From Anaerolineae bacterium (GTDB lineage Bacteria > Chloroflexota > Anaerolineae > Anaerolineales > UBA11579), in the NCBI GenBank assembly GCA_004297445.1, contig SCUK01000001.1, positions 1 through 64,000 on the forward strand: DNA of 64,000 nt. Reading direction: 5' to 3'. How positions within the stretch are numbered: position 1 is the stretch's first letter; each line of letters opens with the position of its first letter. This document shows positions 1 through 9,678 of this stretch, piece after piece. Position numbers and translations under genes: made by a program. The notes under the pieces are model-generated. The model had not been told where the DNA came from. It did no database searches and worked only from the letters and a program-made list of their open reading frames with translations.

Positions 1-1762
1 GGCCGCCGTGGGCGAGGAGTTGGCGATGGGTGCCGCGCTCAACGATACGGCCGGCGTGCATGACGAGAATCAGGTCGCTGTTGACGATGGTGGAGAGGCG
101 GTGGGCGATGACGAAGGCGGTGCGGTTTTCCAGCAGGCGATGCAGGGCGGATTGAATCATCTGCTCGGTCTGGGTGTCGACGCTGGAGGTGGCTTCGTCG
201 AGGATGAGGATGCGAGGGTCGGCGAGGAGGGCGCGGGCGAAGGAGATGAGCTGGCGCTGGCCGACGGACAGCAGAGCGCCGCCTTCTTCCACCGGCGATT
301 CATAGCCCTGACGCAGATTCATGATGAATTCGTGGGCGCCGACCGCACGGGCGGCTGCCTCCACCTGCGCGGAAGACGCTTCGAGATTACCGAAGGCGAT
401 GTTGTCGTAGATGCTGCCGCTGAAGAGGAACGGGTCCTGCAGGACGATGCCCATCTGGCGGCGCAGGCTGGACTGGGTGACGGTGCGGATGTCGATGCCG
501 TCGATGAGGACGCGGCCGCCGGTGGGGTCATAGAACCGGGAGAGTAGTTTGATGAGGGTGGACTTGCCCGCGCCGGTTTCCCCTACGAGGGCGATAGTGC
601 GGCCGGCAGGAATGTCGAGGTCGATGGATTCAAGGACCGGCGTATCCGGGTCGTCGGAATAATGGAAGTCGACATTCTCGAAGGTGACGGCGCCCGCAAT
701 ACGAGGCATTTCGACGGCGTCGGCGGCATCATCAATCTCAACTTTGGCGTTCAGGAGTTCGAGGATACGTTCGCCGCCAATCATGGTGGCCTGAAGCTGG
801 TCGAAGCGACGACTCAGGTCCTGAATGGGCTGGAAGAAGCGTTCGATATAGAGGACGAAAGCGACGAGGACGCCGGCCGTGACCTCTGCGCCGAGGACGG
901 CGGCGCCGCCCAGCCAGACGACGAGAGCGATGGCGAGCGTGCCGATGAAGTCCACAGTGGGGAAGAAGACCGAGATGGCGCGGGCGGCCTGCAAGTTGTT
1001 GTCCAGCAGGTAGCGGTTTATCTCGCCGCCGAAGCGGTTGTAGTTGTACTCCTGGCGAGAGAAGGCCTGCACCACGCGAACGCCGTTGATGTTTTCAGCA
1101 AGGACGCTGTTGACCCAGGAGTTGCCGGCGCGGACTCGGCGGTAGACATCGCGTACCTTGTTGCGGAAGATGACGGTGGCGGCGATGATGAAAGGCAGGG
1201 CGATGAAGGTGTAGAGCGACAGGCGCAGGTTGAGGGCGAGCATGGCGATCATGGTGCCGATGAGGGTGAAAATGTTGCGGGCGATGGCGATGATGGCCCA
1301 GGTGACGAAGTTGCGAATGGAAGTGACGTCATTGATAATGCGGGCGATGAGACGGCCGACGCTGAAGCGGCTGTAGAAGCCGAGGGACAGGCGCTGGAGG
1401 TGGCTGAAGAGACGGGCGCGCATGTCGTAAATGATGGATTGACCGGCGCGGGACATGACGATGAGGCGCATGTAAGTGGCGAGCCATTGCAGGGCAGCGG
1501 CGGCGAGATACCAGAGGACGGCGGCGCGCAGGGCGGGGATGGAGCCCTGTTCGATGCCGGAGTCCAGGGCGACCTTGACAAGGTACGGCCCGGCGACGGC
1601 GCCGATGGAGCCCAGGACCATGAGGAAGAAACTGATCCAGAGCTGTTTGACGTAGGGACGGATGAAGGACAGGAGACCGGAGGCGACGGCGGGGTCGTAG
1701 CCCTTCTGGATTTCGTCGTCCTGTCGGAAGAAACTGGGGGGTGAGACAGGCTGGGACGCCAT
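1..1762 (-). CDS. ABC transporter ATP-binding/permease protein (exporter type), 3' end truncated by window start
   Basis: Minus-strand frame from ATG at 1762 (MASQPVSPPSFFRQDDEIQKGYDPAVASGLL...) open to the window edge; Walker/ABC signature and D-loop region near 1-300; partner of the next gene. Confidence 0.9.
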   Translation of the reverse strand, partial: MASQPVSPPSFFRQDDEIQKGYDPAVASGLLSFIRPYVKQLWISFFLMVLGSIGAVAGPYLVKVALDSGIEQGSIPALRAAVLWYLAAAALQWLATYMRLIVMSRAGQSIIYDMRARLFSHLQRLSLGFYSRFSVGRLIARIINDVTSIRNFVTWAIIAIARNIFTLIGTMIAMLALNLRLSLYTFIALPFIIAATVIFRNKVRDVYRRVRAGNSWVNSVLAENINGVRVVQAFSRQEYNYNRFGGEINRYLLDNNLQAARAISVFFPTVDFIGTLAIALVVWLGGAAVLGAEVTAGVLVAFVLYIERFFQPIQDLSRRFDQLQATMIGGERILELLNAKVEIDDAADAVEMPRIAGAVTFENVDFHYSDDPDTPVLESIDLDIPAGRTIALVGETGAGKSTLIKLLSRFYDPTGGRVLIDGIDIRTVTQSSLRRQMGIVLQDPFLFSGSIYDNIAFGNLEASSAQVEAAARAVGAHEFIMNLRQGYESPVEEGGALLSVGQRQLISFARALLADPRILILDEATSSVDTQTEQMIQSALHRLLENRTAFVIAHRLSTIVNSDLILVMHAGRIVERGTHRQLLAHGG

Positions 1763-3534
<1,772 letters not shown>

Positions 3535-3538
<4 letters not shown>

Positions 3539-3948
3539 TCGCCGGAAGGAATCTCAAACGAGGACTCACGGGCGGCGACGGTCCAGCCGGTTTCATCGAG
3601 AATCTGGCCGACGCCCAGCCCTTCGCGCCCGGCGGGGTCAAACTCATCCAGGTTGCTGTAGAAGACGCGCATGTGGACCGCGTAGCGGCCGCCGGTTTCC
3701 GCCTTGCGGATGTGGACGGTGAAGTCCATGGCCGGGTCGGTGGTCTCGACGATGCTGACCTCGGCGACCTTTGACCCCGAATCGTCGGTCACGCTGACTT
3801 CGACATTGGGACGTTTCTGGAAAGGAGACAATCTGAAACGGATGGCCACACGGCGGCCATCGGGATACGGGTCGACTTCAAGTGCGCGAATTTCCATGTC
3901 CTCGGGAGGGACGGGCACATCATCGGGGTCTGCGAAGAAGATATCCAT
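3535..3948 (-). CDS. conserved hypothetical protein, translationally coupled to the ABC pair
   Basis: ORF with likely start MDIFFADPDDVPVPPEDMEIRALEV at 3948; overlaps the downstream ABC start by 4 nt (ATGA). Confidence 0.65.
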
Positions 3949-4030
3949 GTGAATGCCTCGGAACCGGAAAAACCGAAGGTTCATTATACCCGGTGGGGTT
4001 GACGGGGCGGCGACTTGCCTCACCCCTTGT

Positions 4031-4070
4031 CCCCCTCTCCGGAATTCCTGCGGAATTCTTGGAGAGGGGG
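4031..4070. repeat. composite perfect palindrome (REP-like intergenic element)
   Basis: ccccctctcc-g-GAATTCC-tgc-GGAATTC-tt-ggagaggggg; outer 10-bp arms and inner 7-bp arms perfectly complementary. Confidence 0.7.
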
Positions 4071-4148
4071 AGTTGCCGGTACGCGCCTATAAGTGGCCAG
4101 GCTACTGGTCGGCAGAATGAGGTGGACTGCGAGGTTCTGTGAAGGGGC

Positions 4149-4169
4149 GGGCCGGTCTTAGACCGGCCC
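4149..4169. repeat. short palindrome GGGCCGGTC-TTA-GACCGGCCC
   Basis: 9-bp perfect arms; same core recurs at 5563-5587. Confidence 0.65.
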
Positions 4170-4329
4170 CTACGGAATAGGGGAAGGTGGGTGGAATTTG
4201 GCAGGGAGCGTTGAAGGGATGGACGATGGTGCAACAAGACGCTCCTACACGGAGACAGGATGGGATTGATGAGGTGTGGGGTTGCCAATGCGCGGGGCAA
4301 GGGCTACAATCGGCGGGCGGGAGGACGCT

Positions 4330-5475
4330 ATGAAACTAAAGATTGAAACGCTTGCCATTCATGGCGGGCAGACCCCGGAGCCTGTTACCGGGGCGATCAT
4401 GACACCCATTTTCCAGACCTCTACGTATGTGCAACCGGGGGTGGGAGAGAACAAGGGCTACGAGTATTCGCGGACGGGGAACCCGACGCGAAAAGCGCTG
4501 GAAGACTGCCTGGCCGGGCTGGAGGGCGCGCAGTATGGGTTGGCATTCTCGTCCGGGATGGCGGCAACCGACACGGTGGTGCGCCTGCTAAAAAGCGGGG
4601 ACCACGTGGTGTGCGGGAATGATGTGTATGGCGGCACCTTCCGACTGTTCGACAAGGAGTTTCGCCGGTTTGGCTTTGAATTCGACTTCGTCGATACGAC
4701 CGACGTGAAGGCATTGGAAGCAGCGCTGCGGCCCGAAACCCGGCTGGTGTGGCTAGAAACGCCGACGAATCCGCTGTTGAATGTGTCTGACATCCGGGCG
4801 ATTGCGGAGATGCTGGCGGGACGAAAGAACCGGCCGCTGCTGGCGGTGGATAACACGTTTGCGACGCCGTACTTGCAGCGACCCCTGGAATTGGGGGCGG
4901 ACGTGGTGGTGCATAGCACGACGAAATACCTGGGCGGGCATTCGGACGCGGTGGGCGGGGCGATTGCGATGAATGACACGGCGTTGTATGAGCGATTGAA
5001 GTTTATGCAGAACGCCATCGGGGCTGTGCCGGGGCCGATGGATTGCTTCCTGGTACTGCGGGGAATCAAGACGCTGCACTTGCGAATGGACCGGCATGCT
5101 TCGAATGCCGAGGCGGTGGCGAATTACTTGAGCGACCACCCGAAAGTGAAGACCGTGACCTACCCGTTCCACGAATCGCATCCGCAGTATGCAGTGGCGA
5201 AAAAACAGATGCGGAACGGGGGCGGGATGATTTCCATTGTGATGAACGGGGGCGAGGAAGCGGCGCGCAAGTTGGCGGAGGGCACCAAAGTATTTGCCCT
5301 GGCGGAGAGCCTGGGCGGCGTGGAGTCTCTCATTGAGCTACCGGCGGGGATGACGCACCTTTCTGTGGCGGCATCCCCGCTGGCGATTGACACGGGGCTG
5401 GTGAGGTTGTCCGTTGGGGTTGAGCATGTCGATGACCTGTTGCTGGATATCGAACAGGCACTGGGGAAGGTGTAG
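4330..5475 (+). CDS. Cys/Met metabolism PLP-dependent enzyme (cystathionine gamma-lyase / gamma-synthase)
   Basis: 382 aa: LAIHGGQTPEPVTGAIMTPIFQTSTY, SGMAATDTV, VVHSTTKYLGGHSD (PLP Lys), SLGGVESLIELPAGMTH. Confidence 0.93.
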   Translation: MKLKIETLAIHGGQTPEPVTGAIMTPIFQTSTYVQPGVGENKGYEYSRTGNPTRKALEDCLAGLEGAQYGLAFSSGMAATDTVVRLLKSGDHVVCGNDVYGGTFRLFDKEFRRFGFEFDFVDTTDVKALEAALRPETRLVWLETPTNPLLNVSDIRAIAEMLAGRKNRPLLAVDNTFATPYLQRPLELGADVVVHSTTKYLGGHSDAVGGAIAMNDTALYERLKFMQNAIGAVPGPMDCFLVLRGIKTLHLRMDRHASNAEAVANYLSDHPKVKTVTYPFHESHPQYAVAKKQMRNGGGMISIVMNGGEEAARKLAEGTKVFALAESLGGVESLIELPAGMTHLSVAASPLAIDTGLVRLSVGVEHVDDLLLDIEQALGKV

Positions 5476-5562
5476 GGATCAGGAAATATGCAGGGCGATC
5501 GAACCGTCGCCGCTAGCGAGGACAAAAACCCTTCTACGATGGATGAGTTTAAGGTAAGAAGA

Positions 5563-5587
5563 AAGGGCCGGTCTATGACCGGCCCTT
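5563..5587. terminator. bidirectional terminator-like palindrome between convergent genes
   Basis: AAGGGCCGGTC-TAT-GACCGGCCCTT between the stops at 5475 (+) and 5623 (-). Confidence 0.6.
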
Positions 5588-5622
5588 AAGGTTTCTGCGA
5601 TGAATATCCTCTTCGACCTGGT

Positions 5623-6462
5623 TTATTCGTCGAAGAGGACGGTGGGTTCGGCGTAGAAGCGTACGCCTTTGCGGGCGACGCGTTCCTGAATCCAACGAGC
5701 GAGGAATTCGTTCTTTGCTTGCAGAGGCTGGTCGGATGCCAGTTGCTCCAGCGGATAGTTGACGCGCAGGGCACGAGGGGAGACGGAGAAGCGGGTGACA
5801 CCGGGCGGCAGGAGTTCACCGGCACCACAGGCATCCAGGACTTCCTGCATGGTCAGCGGGGGGAAGACGACAAGGGCGGATAAGTTTTCGTAAGTTGCGT
5901 CCAGAGCGGTAATCTTGCGGACGCGGGTGCGGTCCAGATGGCAATGAGTCTTGTAACTGTCTACAATTGCGTTGAGAAAATGGATGTGCTGGGCGGGACC
6001 GTGTGCATCGGCGATTGCGGCGTGAGTAAGTTCGTCCGGAGTTTGAATCAATGCCAGCAACGTGCGATTGTATAGCTGGCGGAAAGCCTCTTCTTCGTCA
6101 TGGAGCGGTTCAAGGCGAATGCCCGGCAACGAGGCGATGCCTGAGAAAAACTCCTCCGGTGGGAGGCCCCAACAGACATGATTCCAGGTGCGAAGGTCGA
6201 GGGTGGGTGCGTCGGGTTCAACAATCTGGGCCAGGACGTGAGGGAAGCCCATGCGCTGAAGGGCGGTGGTGCGGTTAGCGCCGTCCAGCACCATGTAACG
6301 GCCCGTGCCATCTTTGAAGGGGGAAACGATGGGGGGGTTCTGAAGGAGGCCGCTGGATTTGAGACGCTCCACCAACGCGGGCGTACGCTGGTCGTCGTGC
6401 CATTCATGCACGACCAGTTTGTCCAGCGGGATTATCTCGATAGTTGGAAATTCTTCGAACAT
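5623..6462 (-). CDS. ParB-like fold protein resembling the SerK/SbnI free-serine kinase family
   Basis: 280 aa: IPLDKLVVHEWHDDQRTPALVERLKSSGLLQNPPIV...MVLDGANRTTALQRMG and C-terminal LLPPGVTRFSVSPRALRVNYPLEQL; 17 nt downstream of the cystathionine beta-synthase-like gene. Confidence 0.6.
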   Translation of the reverse strand: MFEEFPTIEIIPLDKLVVHEWHDDQRTPALVERLKSSGLLQNPPIVSPFKDGTGRYMVLDGANRTTALQRMGFPHVLAQIVEPDAPTLDLRTWNHVCWGLPPEEFFSGIASLPGIRLEPLHDEEEAFRQLYNRTLLALIQTPDELTHAAIADAHGPAQHIHFLNAIVDSYKTHCHLDRTRVRKITALDATYENLSALVVFPPLTMQEVLDACGAGELLPPGVTRFSVSPRALRVNYPLEQLASDQPLQAKNEFLARWIQERVARKGVRFYAEPTVLFDE

Positions 6463-6479
6463 GGACTGGTCTGCAGCCG

Positions 6480-7895
6480 CTAGCGGTAGATAAAATCCAG
6501 AACGTCAATCTTGGTGAGCAGGCCGATGAGATGGTCACCGTCTTTTACCAGGATGACGTTGTGCTCCACGATGGCGGGCATGGCGTCGCCAATATGGGTG
6601 TGGGCGGGGAAGGCTGGCGGCGCGGGCTGGAGAATCGAGTCGATGGTTTCTTCGTGGCTGTGCTGGTGGTTGACCTCCAGCATGTGGTTCAGCAAGTCCA
6701 GTTCGCGGACGAGGCCAATCACCTGTTCTTTTTCGCCCAGAACGGGCAATTGGGAGATATCGTGTTTCTTCATGGTGCCGATGACGTTGGTCATGCGGTC
6801 CTTGGCGCGGGCCACAATCAGGTCCTGCGACCGCTTGGCGCTGAGCACTTCGCGCAAAGTGGCCTCGTTCCAATCCGATTCGAGGAATCCGTTTTCGCGC
6901 ATCCAGGTGTCGTCGAACAGTTTGGAGAGGTAGCGCGAGCCTGAGTCGGGCAGGATGACGATGACGATGCGGTCTTCCGGCAGGTCCTGTGCGTATTTCA
7001 GCGCGCCGGCGAGGGCCGCGCCGCTGGAGCCGCCGGCGAAGATGCCCTCGTCCTTCACCAGCTTGCGGGTGAGATGGAAAGATTCCTTGTCGTTAACGCG
7101 GACGATATGGTCAATCACAGAGAGGTCGTATACGCTTGGGAGAAAATCTTCGCCAATGCCTTCGACTTTGTAGGTGCGGGCAATCATTTCCGGAGTGATC
7201 TTGCCCTTGTTTTCCCAGATTTCGAGGAGGATTGAGCCTTCCACATCCACGCCCACAATCTGAACATCCGGGTTCTGTTCTTTGAGATACTTGCCGATAC
7301 CGGTGATGGTGCCGCCGGTGCCCATGCCGATGACGACATCGGTCACCTTGCCGCCGGTCTGTTTCCAAATCTCGGGACCGGTGGTCTGGTAATGGCTGAG
7401 CGGATTTTCCGGATTGTGATACTGGTTGGCGAGGATGGCATTGGGGGTTTCGGAGACAATCTGGCGAGCCACGCTGTAATAGGAACGCGGGTCTTCCGGG
7501 GCGACGGCGGTGGGAGTGATGATGACCTTTGCGCCGAAGGCGCGCAATAACTGAATCTTCTCGTTGCTCATCTTGTCCGGCATGACGAACACGGCCTTGT
7601 AGCCCTTGAGGGCACATACGATAGCCAGCCCCACGCCGGTATTGCCGGAGGTGGACTCTACCACCGTGCCGCCGGGGGTCAGGCGGCCGGTTTGCTCTGC
7701 TTCTGTAATGATATTCAGGCCAATGCGGTCCTTGACTGAGCCGCCGGGGTTGAAGAATTCAACCTTGGCGTACACCGGGCAGGCGACGCGTGACGCGACT
7801 TTGTTGAGTTTGACCAGAGGCGTGTTGCCAACCGTGGACAGAATCGAGTCATATACGCGCAATTCGGGGGAAACAGGCAGGCTTGCAGCAGGCAT
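6480..7895 (-). CDS. cystathionine beta-synthase / cysteine synthase-like enzyme with C-terminal CBS-domain pair
   Basis: PLP-fold motifs GGSVKDRIG, ESTSGNTG, GMGTGGTITG, GGSSGAAL; C-terminal region with two CBS-like repeats (MKKHDISQLPVLGEKEQVIGLV...; VILVKDGDHLIGLLTKIDVLDFI). Start at 7895 preferred over the longer ORF. Confidence 0.92.
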   Translation of the reverse strand: MPAASLPVSPELRVYDSILSTVGNTPLVKLNKVASRVACPVYAKVEFFNPGGSVKDRIGLNIITEAEQTGRLTPGGTVVESTSGNTGVGLAIVCALKGYKAVFVMPDKMSNEKIQLLRAFGAKVIITPTAVAPEDPRSYYSVARQIVSETPNAILANQYHNPENPLSHYQTTGPEIWKQTGGKVTDVVIGMGTGGTITGIGKYLKEQNPDVQIVGVDVEGSILLEIWENKGKITPEMIARTYKVEGIGEDFLPSVYDLSVIDHIVRVNDKESFHLTRKLVKDEGIFAGGSSGAALAGALKYAQDLPEDRIVIVILPDSGSRYLSKLFDDTWMRENGFLESDWNEATLREVLSAKRSQDLIVARAKDRMTNVIGTMKKHDISQLPVLGEKEQVIGLVRELDLLNHMLEVNHQHSHEETIDSILQPAPPAFPAHTHIGDAMPAIVEHNVILVKDGDHLIGLLTKIDVLDFIYR

Positions 7896-7972
7896 TCGGA
7901 CTGCTCCGTTCAGATGCTTGGGATAGGGTAGCGTACCATGATTCAAAAAGAGCGTCAAAAGAGAATAGAGGA

Positions 7973-8086
7973 GGGGAGTGTCCATCTTGGATGGTGAGGG
8001 AGTCGATGCTTTAGCGGAGATTTCTCTCAGAACTCGGCTAAAGCCTCGACTCCGGCGTGCAACCCAAGTGATTTTGGACACTCCCC
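7973..8086. repeat. 114-nt long imperfect inverted repeat (cruciform/hairpin)
   Basis: GGGGAGTGTCCA (7973-7984) / TGGACACTCCCC (8075-8086); GGAGTCGA-t-GCTTTAGC (7999-8015) / GCTAAAGC-c-TCGACTCC (8037-8053). Confidence 0.8.
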
Positions 8087-8131
8087 AAGGCAACGGCCGC
8101 AATGGGCTAAAGCCTACCGTCTGGGGTGGGG

Positions 8132-9277
8132 CTATGGGCAGGCTTTGGCGATGTGTTCCTCGTGGGATACGGAGAAGACATGGCTGCCGCTGCCGTCGCA
8201 GGCGGCGCGGAAATAGTAATAGGGAGATGACTCAGGGAAGGCTACGGCGGACAGGCTGGCGAGGTCCGGATTGGCGATGGGCGAGGGAGGGAGGCCGGAG
8301 TAGAGATACGTGTTGTAAGGCGAGTCGATGGCGAGGTGCTCAAAGGTGAGTGGATTGGTCCACCAGCTGGATTGTGAGGCGTTGTAGCCTACAGCATACT
8401 GGACGGTGGGGTCGGCATCAAGCTTCATGCCGATGGCGAGGCGATTGAGGAAGACGGAGGCAATGAAGGGTTTTTCTGAATCGATGACGGCTTCGCGCTC
8501 GACGATGGAAGCGAGGATGACGGCTTCATGAATGGAGAGACCGTGCTCGGCCCATGCGTCTCCCAGGTCGGGGGTAACGCTGGCATCGAACGCGTTCAGC
8601 AAGAGCAGAACGAGGTCGGCGGCGTCGGTTTCGCGGGGCACCAGATAGACGCCGGGAAATAAGAAACCTTCCAGAGAAACCCCGAAGGGAATCTCGGTGG
8701 AAATGGGTGATGCGCCCGGCCGGGTATTGGCGGCGGCGATGAAATCGTCAGGAGAAATTTGGAGACCAGAGGTAGGCAGGGACGCGGCAATCTCTTCCAG
8801 ACGCCAGCCAGGGAGAACCCCGAATGGGACTTCGCGTAGTGACGAATCCAATAACTGGGCGGCCAGAACGACGGGCGCCTGGGCGGCGGACAGGCGGTAT
8901 TCGCCGGGTTGCAGGCGAGTGTCCCAGCCTGAATAGATGAGGAACGTGCGCAAGGCGGCGGCGCTGGGAATCAACCCCTCGGCCTCGAGACGGGAAAGGA
9001 TGCTGGCCGCGGGCTCGTCCGGCTCGATGACAAAAACCTGTTCCGGCGCATTGGGGAATGCAGATTCGAGCAGGAGGTCCTGGTCTCTGACGAGTTGATA
9101 TGAGACGGTGATTTTTTCCAGCAGGCCGAGGGCGCCGACCGGAGGGCCGTAGAGCCGGGCGGCCTGGGCTGGGAAACTGAAGGCGCCGTTGGCGAGCCAG
9201 ATGGAGGCGGCGCAAATGGCGAGCAGAAAAACGACTGCGATGATGGAGAGGCCGCCAGAAGCAGCGCGGCGGGTCAT
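8132..9277 (-). CDS. mltG: endolytic transglycosylase MltG-like (YceG) protein
   Basis: ASIVEREAVIDSEKPFIASVFLNRLAIGMKLDADPTVQYA...IDSPYNTYLYSGLPPSPIANP. Confidence 0.95.
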   Translation of the reverse strand: MTRRAASGGLSIIAVVFLLAICAASIWLANGAFSFPAQAARLYGPPVGALGLLEKITVSYQLVRDQDLLLESAFPNAPEQVFVIEPDEPAASILSRLEAEGLIPSAAALRTFLIYSGWDTRLQPGEYRLSAAQAPVVLAAQLLDSSLREVPFGVLPGWRLEEIAASLPTSGLQISPDDFIAAANTRPGASPISTEIPFGVSLEGFLFPGVYLVPRETDAADLVLLLLNAFDASVTPDLGDAWAEHGLSIHEAVILASIVEREAVIDSEKPFIASVFLNRLAIGMKLDADPTVQYAVGYNASQSSWWTNPLTFEHLAIDSPYNTYLYSGLPPSPIANPDLASLSAVAFPESSPYYYFRAACDGSGSHVFSVSHEEHIAKACP

Positions 9278-9678
9278 CGGTGGGCGTCCAGATAGGATTG
9301 GAGGATGGCGGCGGCGGCGCGGTCGTCAATGTGGGCGGAACGGTCACGGGTGCCGAGGGCGCGGCGGACCTGCAAGGTATCGGCAGTGGTGAAGTCTTCG
9401 TCCCAGAGTTCCACGGGAATATCGGTCTGGGTGCGGATGGCGGCGGCGAGACGGGCAGCGCGGCGACCGGAGACATTGGGCTTGCCATCCAGACCAAAGG
9501 ATTGGCCGACGATGATGCGGGCCACCTGATGGTCGCGCGCGACCTGGGCGATGAGGGCGGCATCCGCGAGGCGGGCGGTGTGGGAGATGATTTGCAGCGG
9601 GCGGGCGAGGGAGGCGCTTTCGTCGCTAATGGCTACGCCGATGCGCTTTTCGCCCGGGTCAATCGCGAGGAGACGCAT
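9274..9678 (-). CDS. ruvX: Holliday junction resolvase-like YqgF/RuvX
   Basis: MRLLAIDPGEKRIGVAISDESASLARPL; 134 aa; 4-nt overlap with mltG. Confidence 0.93.
   Translation of the reverse strand: MRLLAIDPGEKRIGVAISDESASLARPLQIISHTARLADAALIAQVARDHQVARIIVGQSFGLDGKPNVSGRRAARLAAAIRTQTDIPVELWDEDFTTADTLQVRRALGTRDRSAHIDDRAAAAILQSYLDAHR

Noticed and set aside
662-1744. 360-aa plus-strand ORF (very acidic, E/D/G-rich)
   Set aside because: Antisense to the truncated ABC transporter gene; composition is a codon-bias artefact.
5623-6462. Chromosome-partitioning ParB call
   Set aside because: Only the ParB-N-like core is present; no HTH region typical of ParB, not adjacent to parA (46.6 kb away), and the context is cysteine metabolism.
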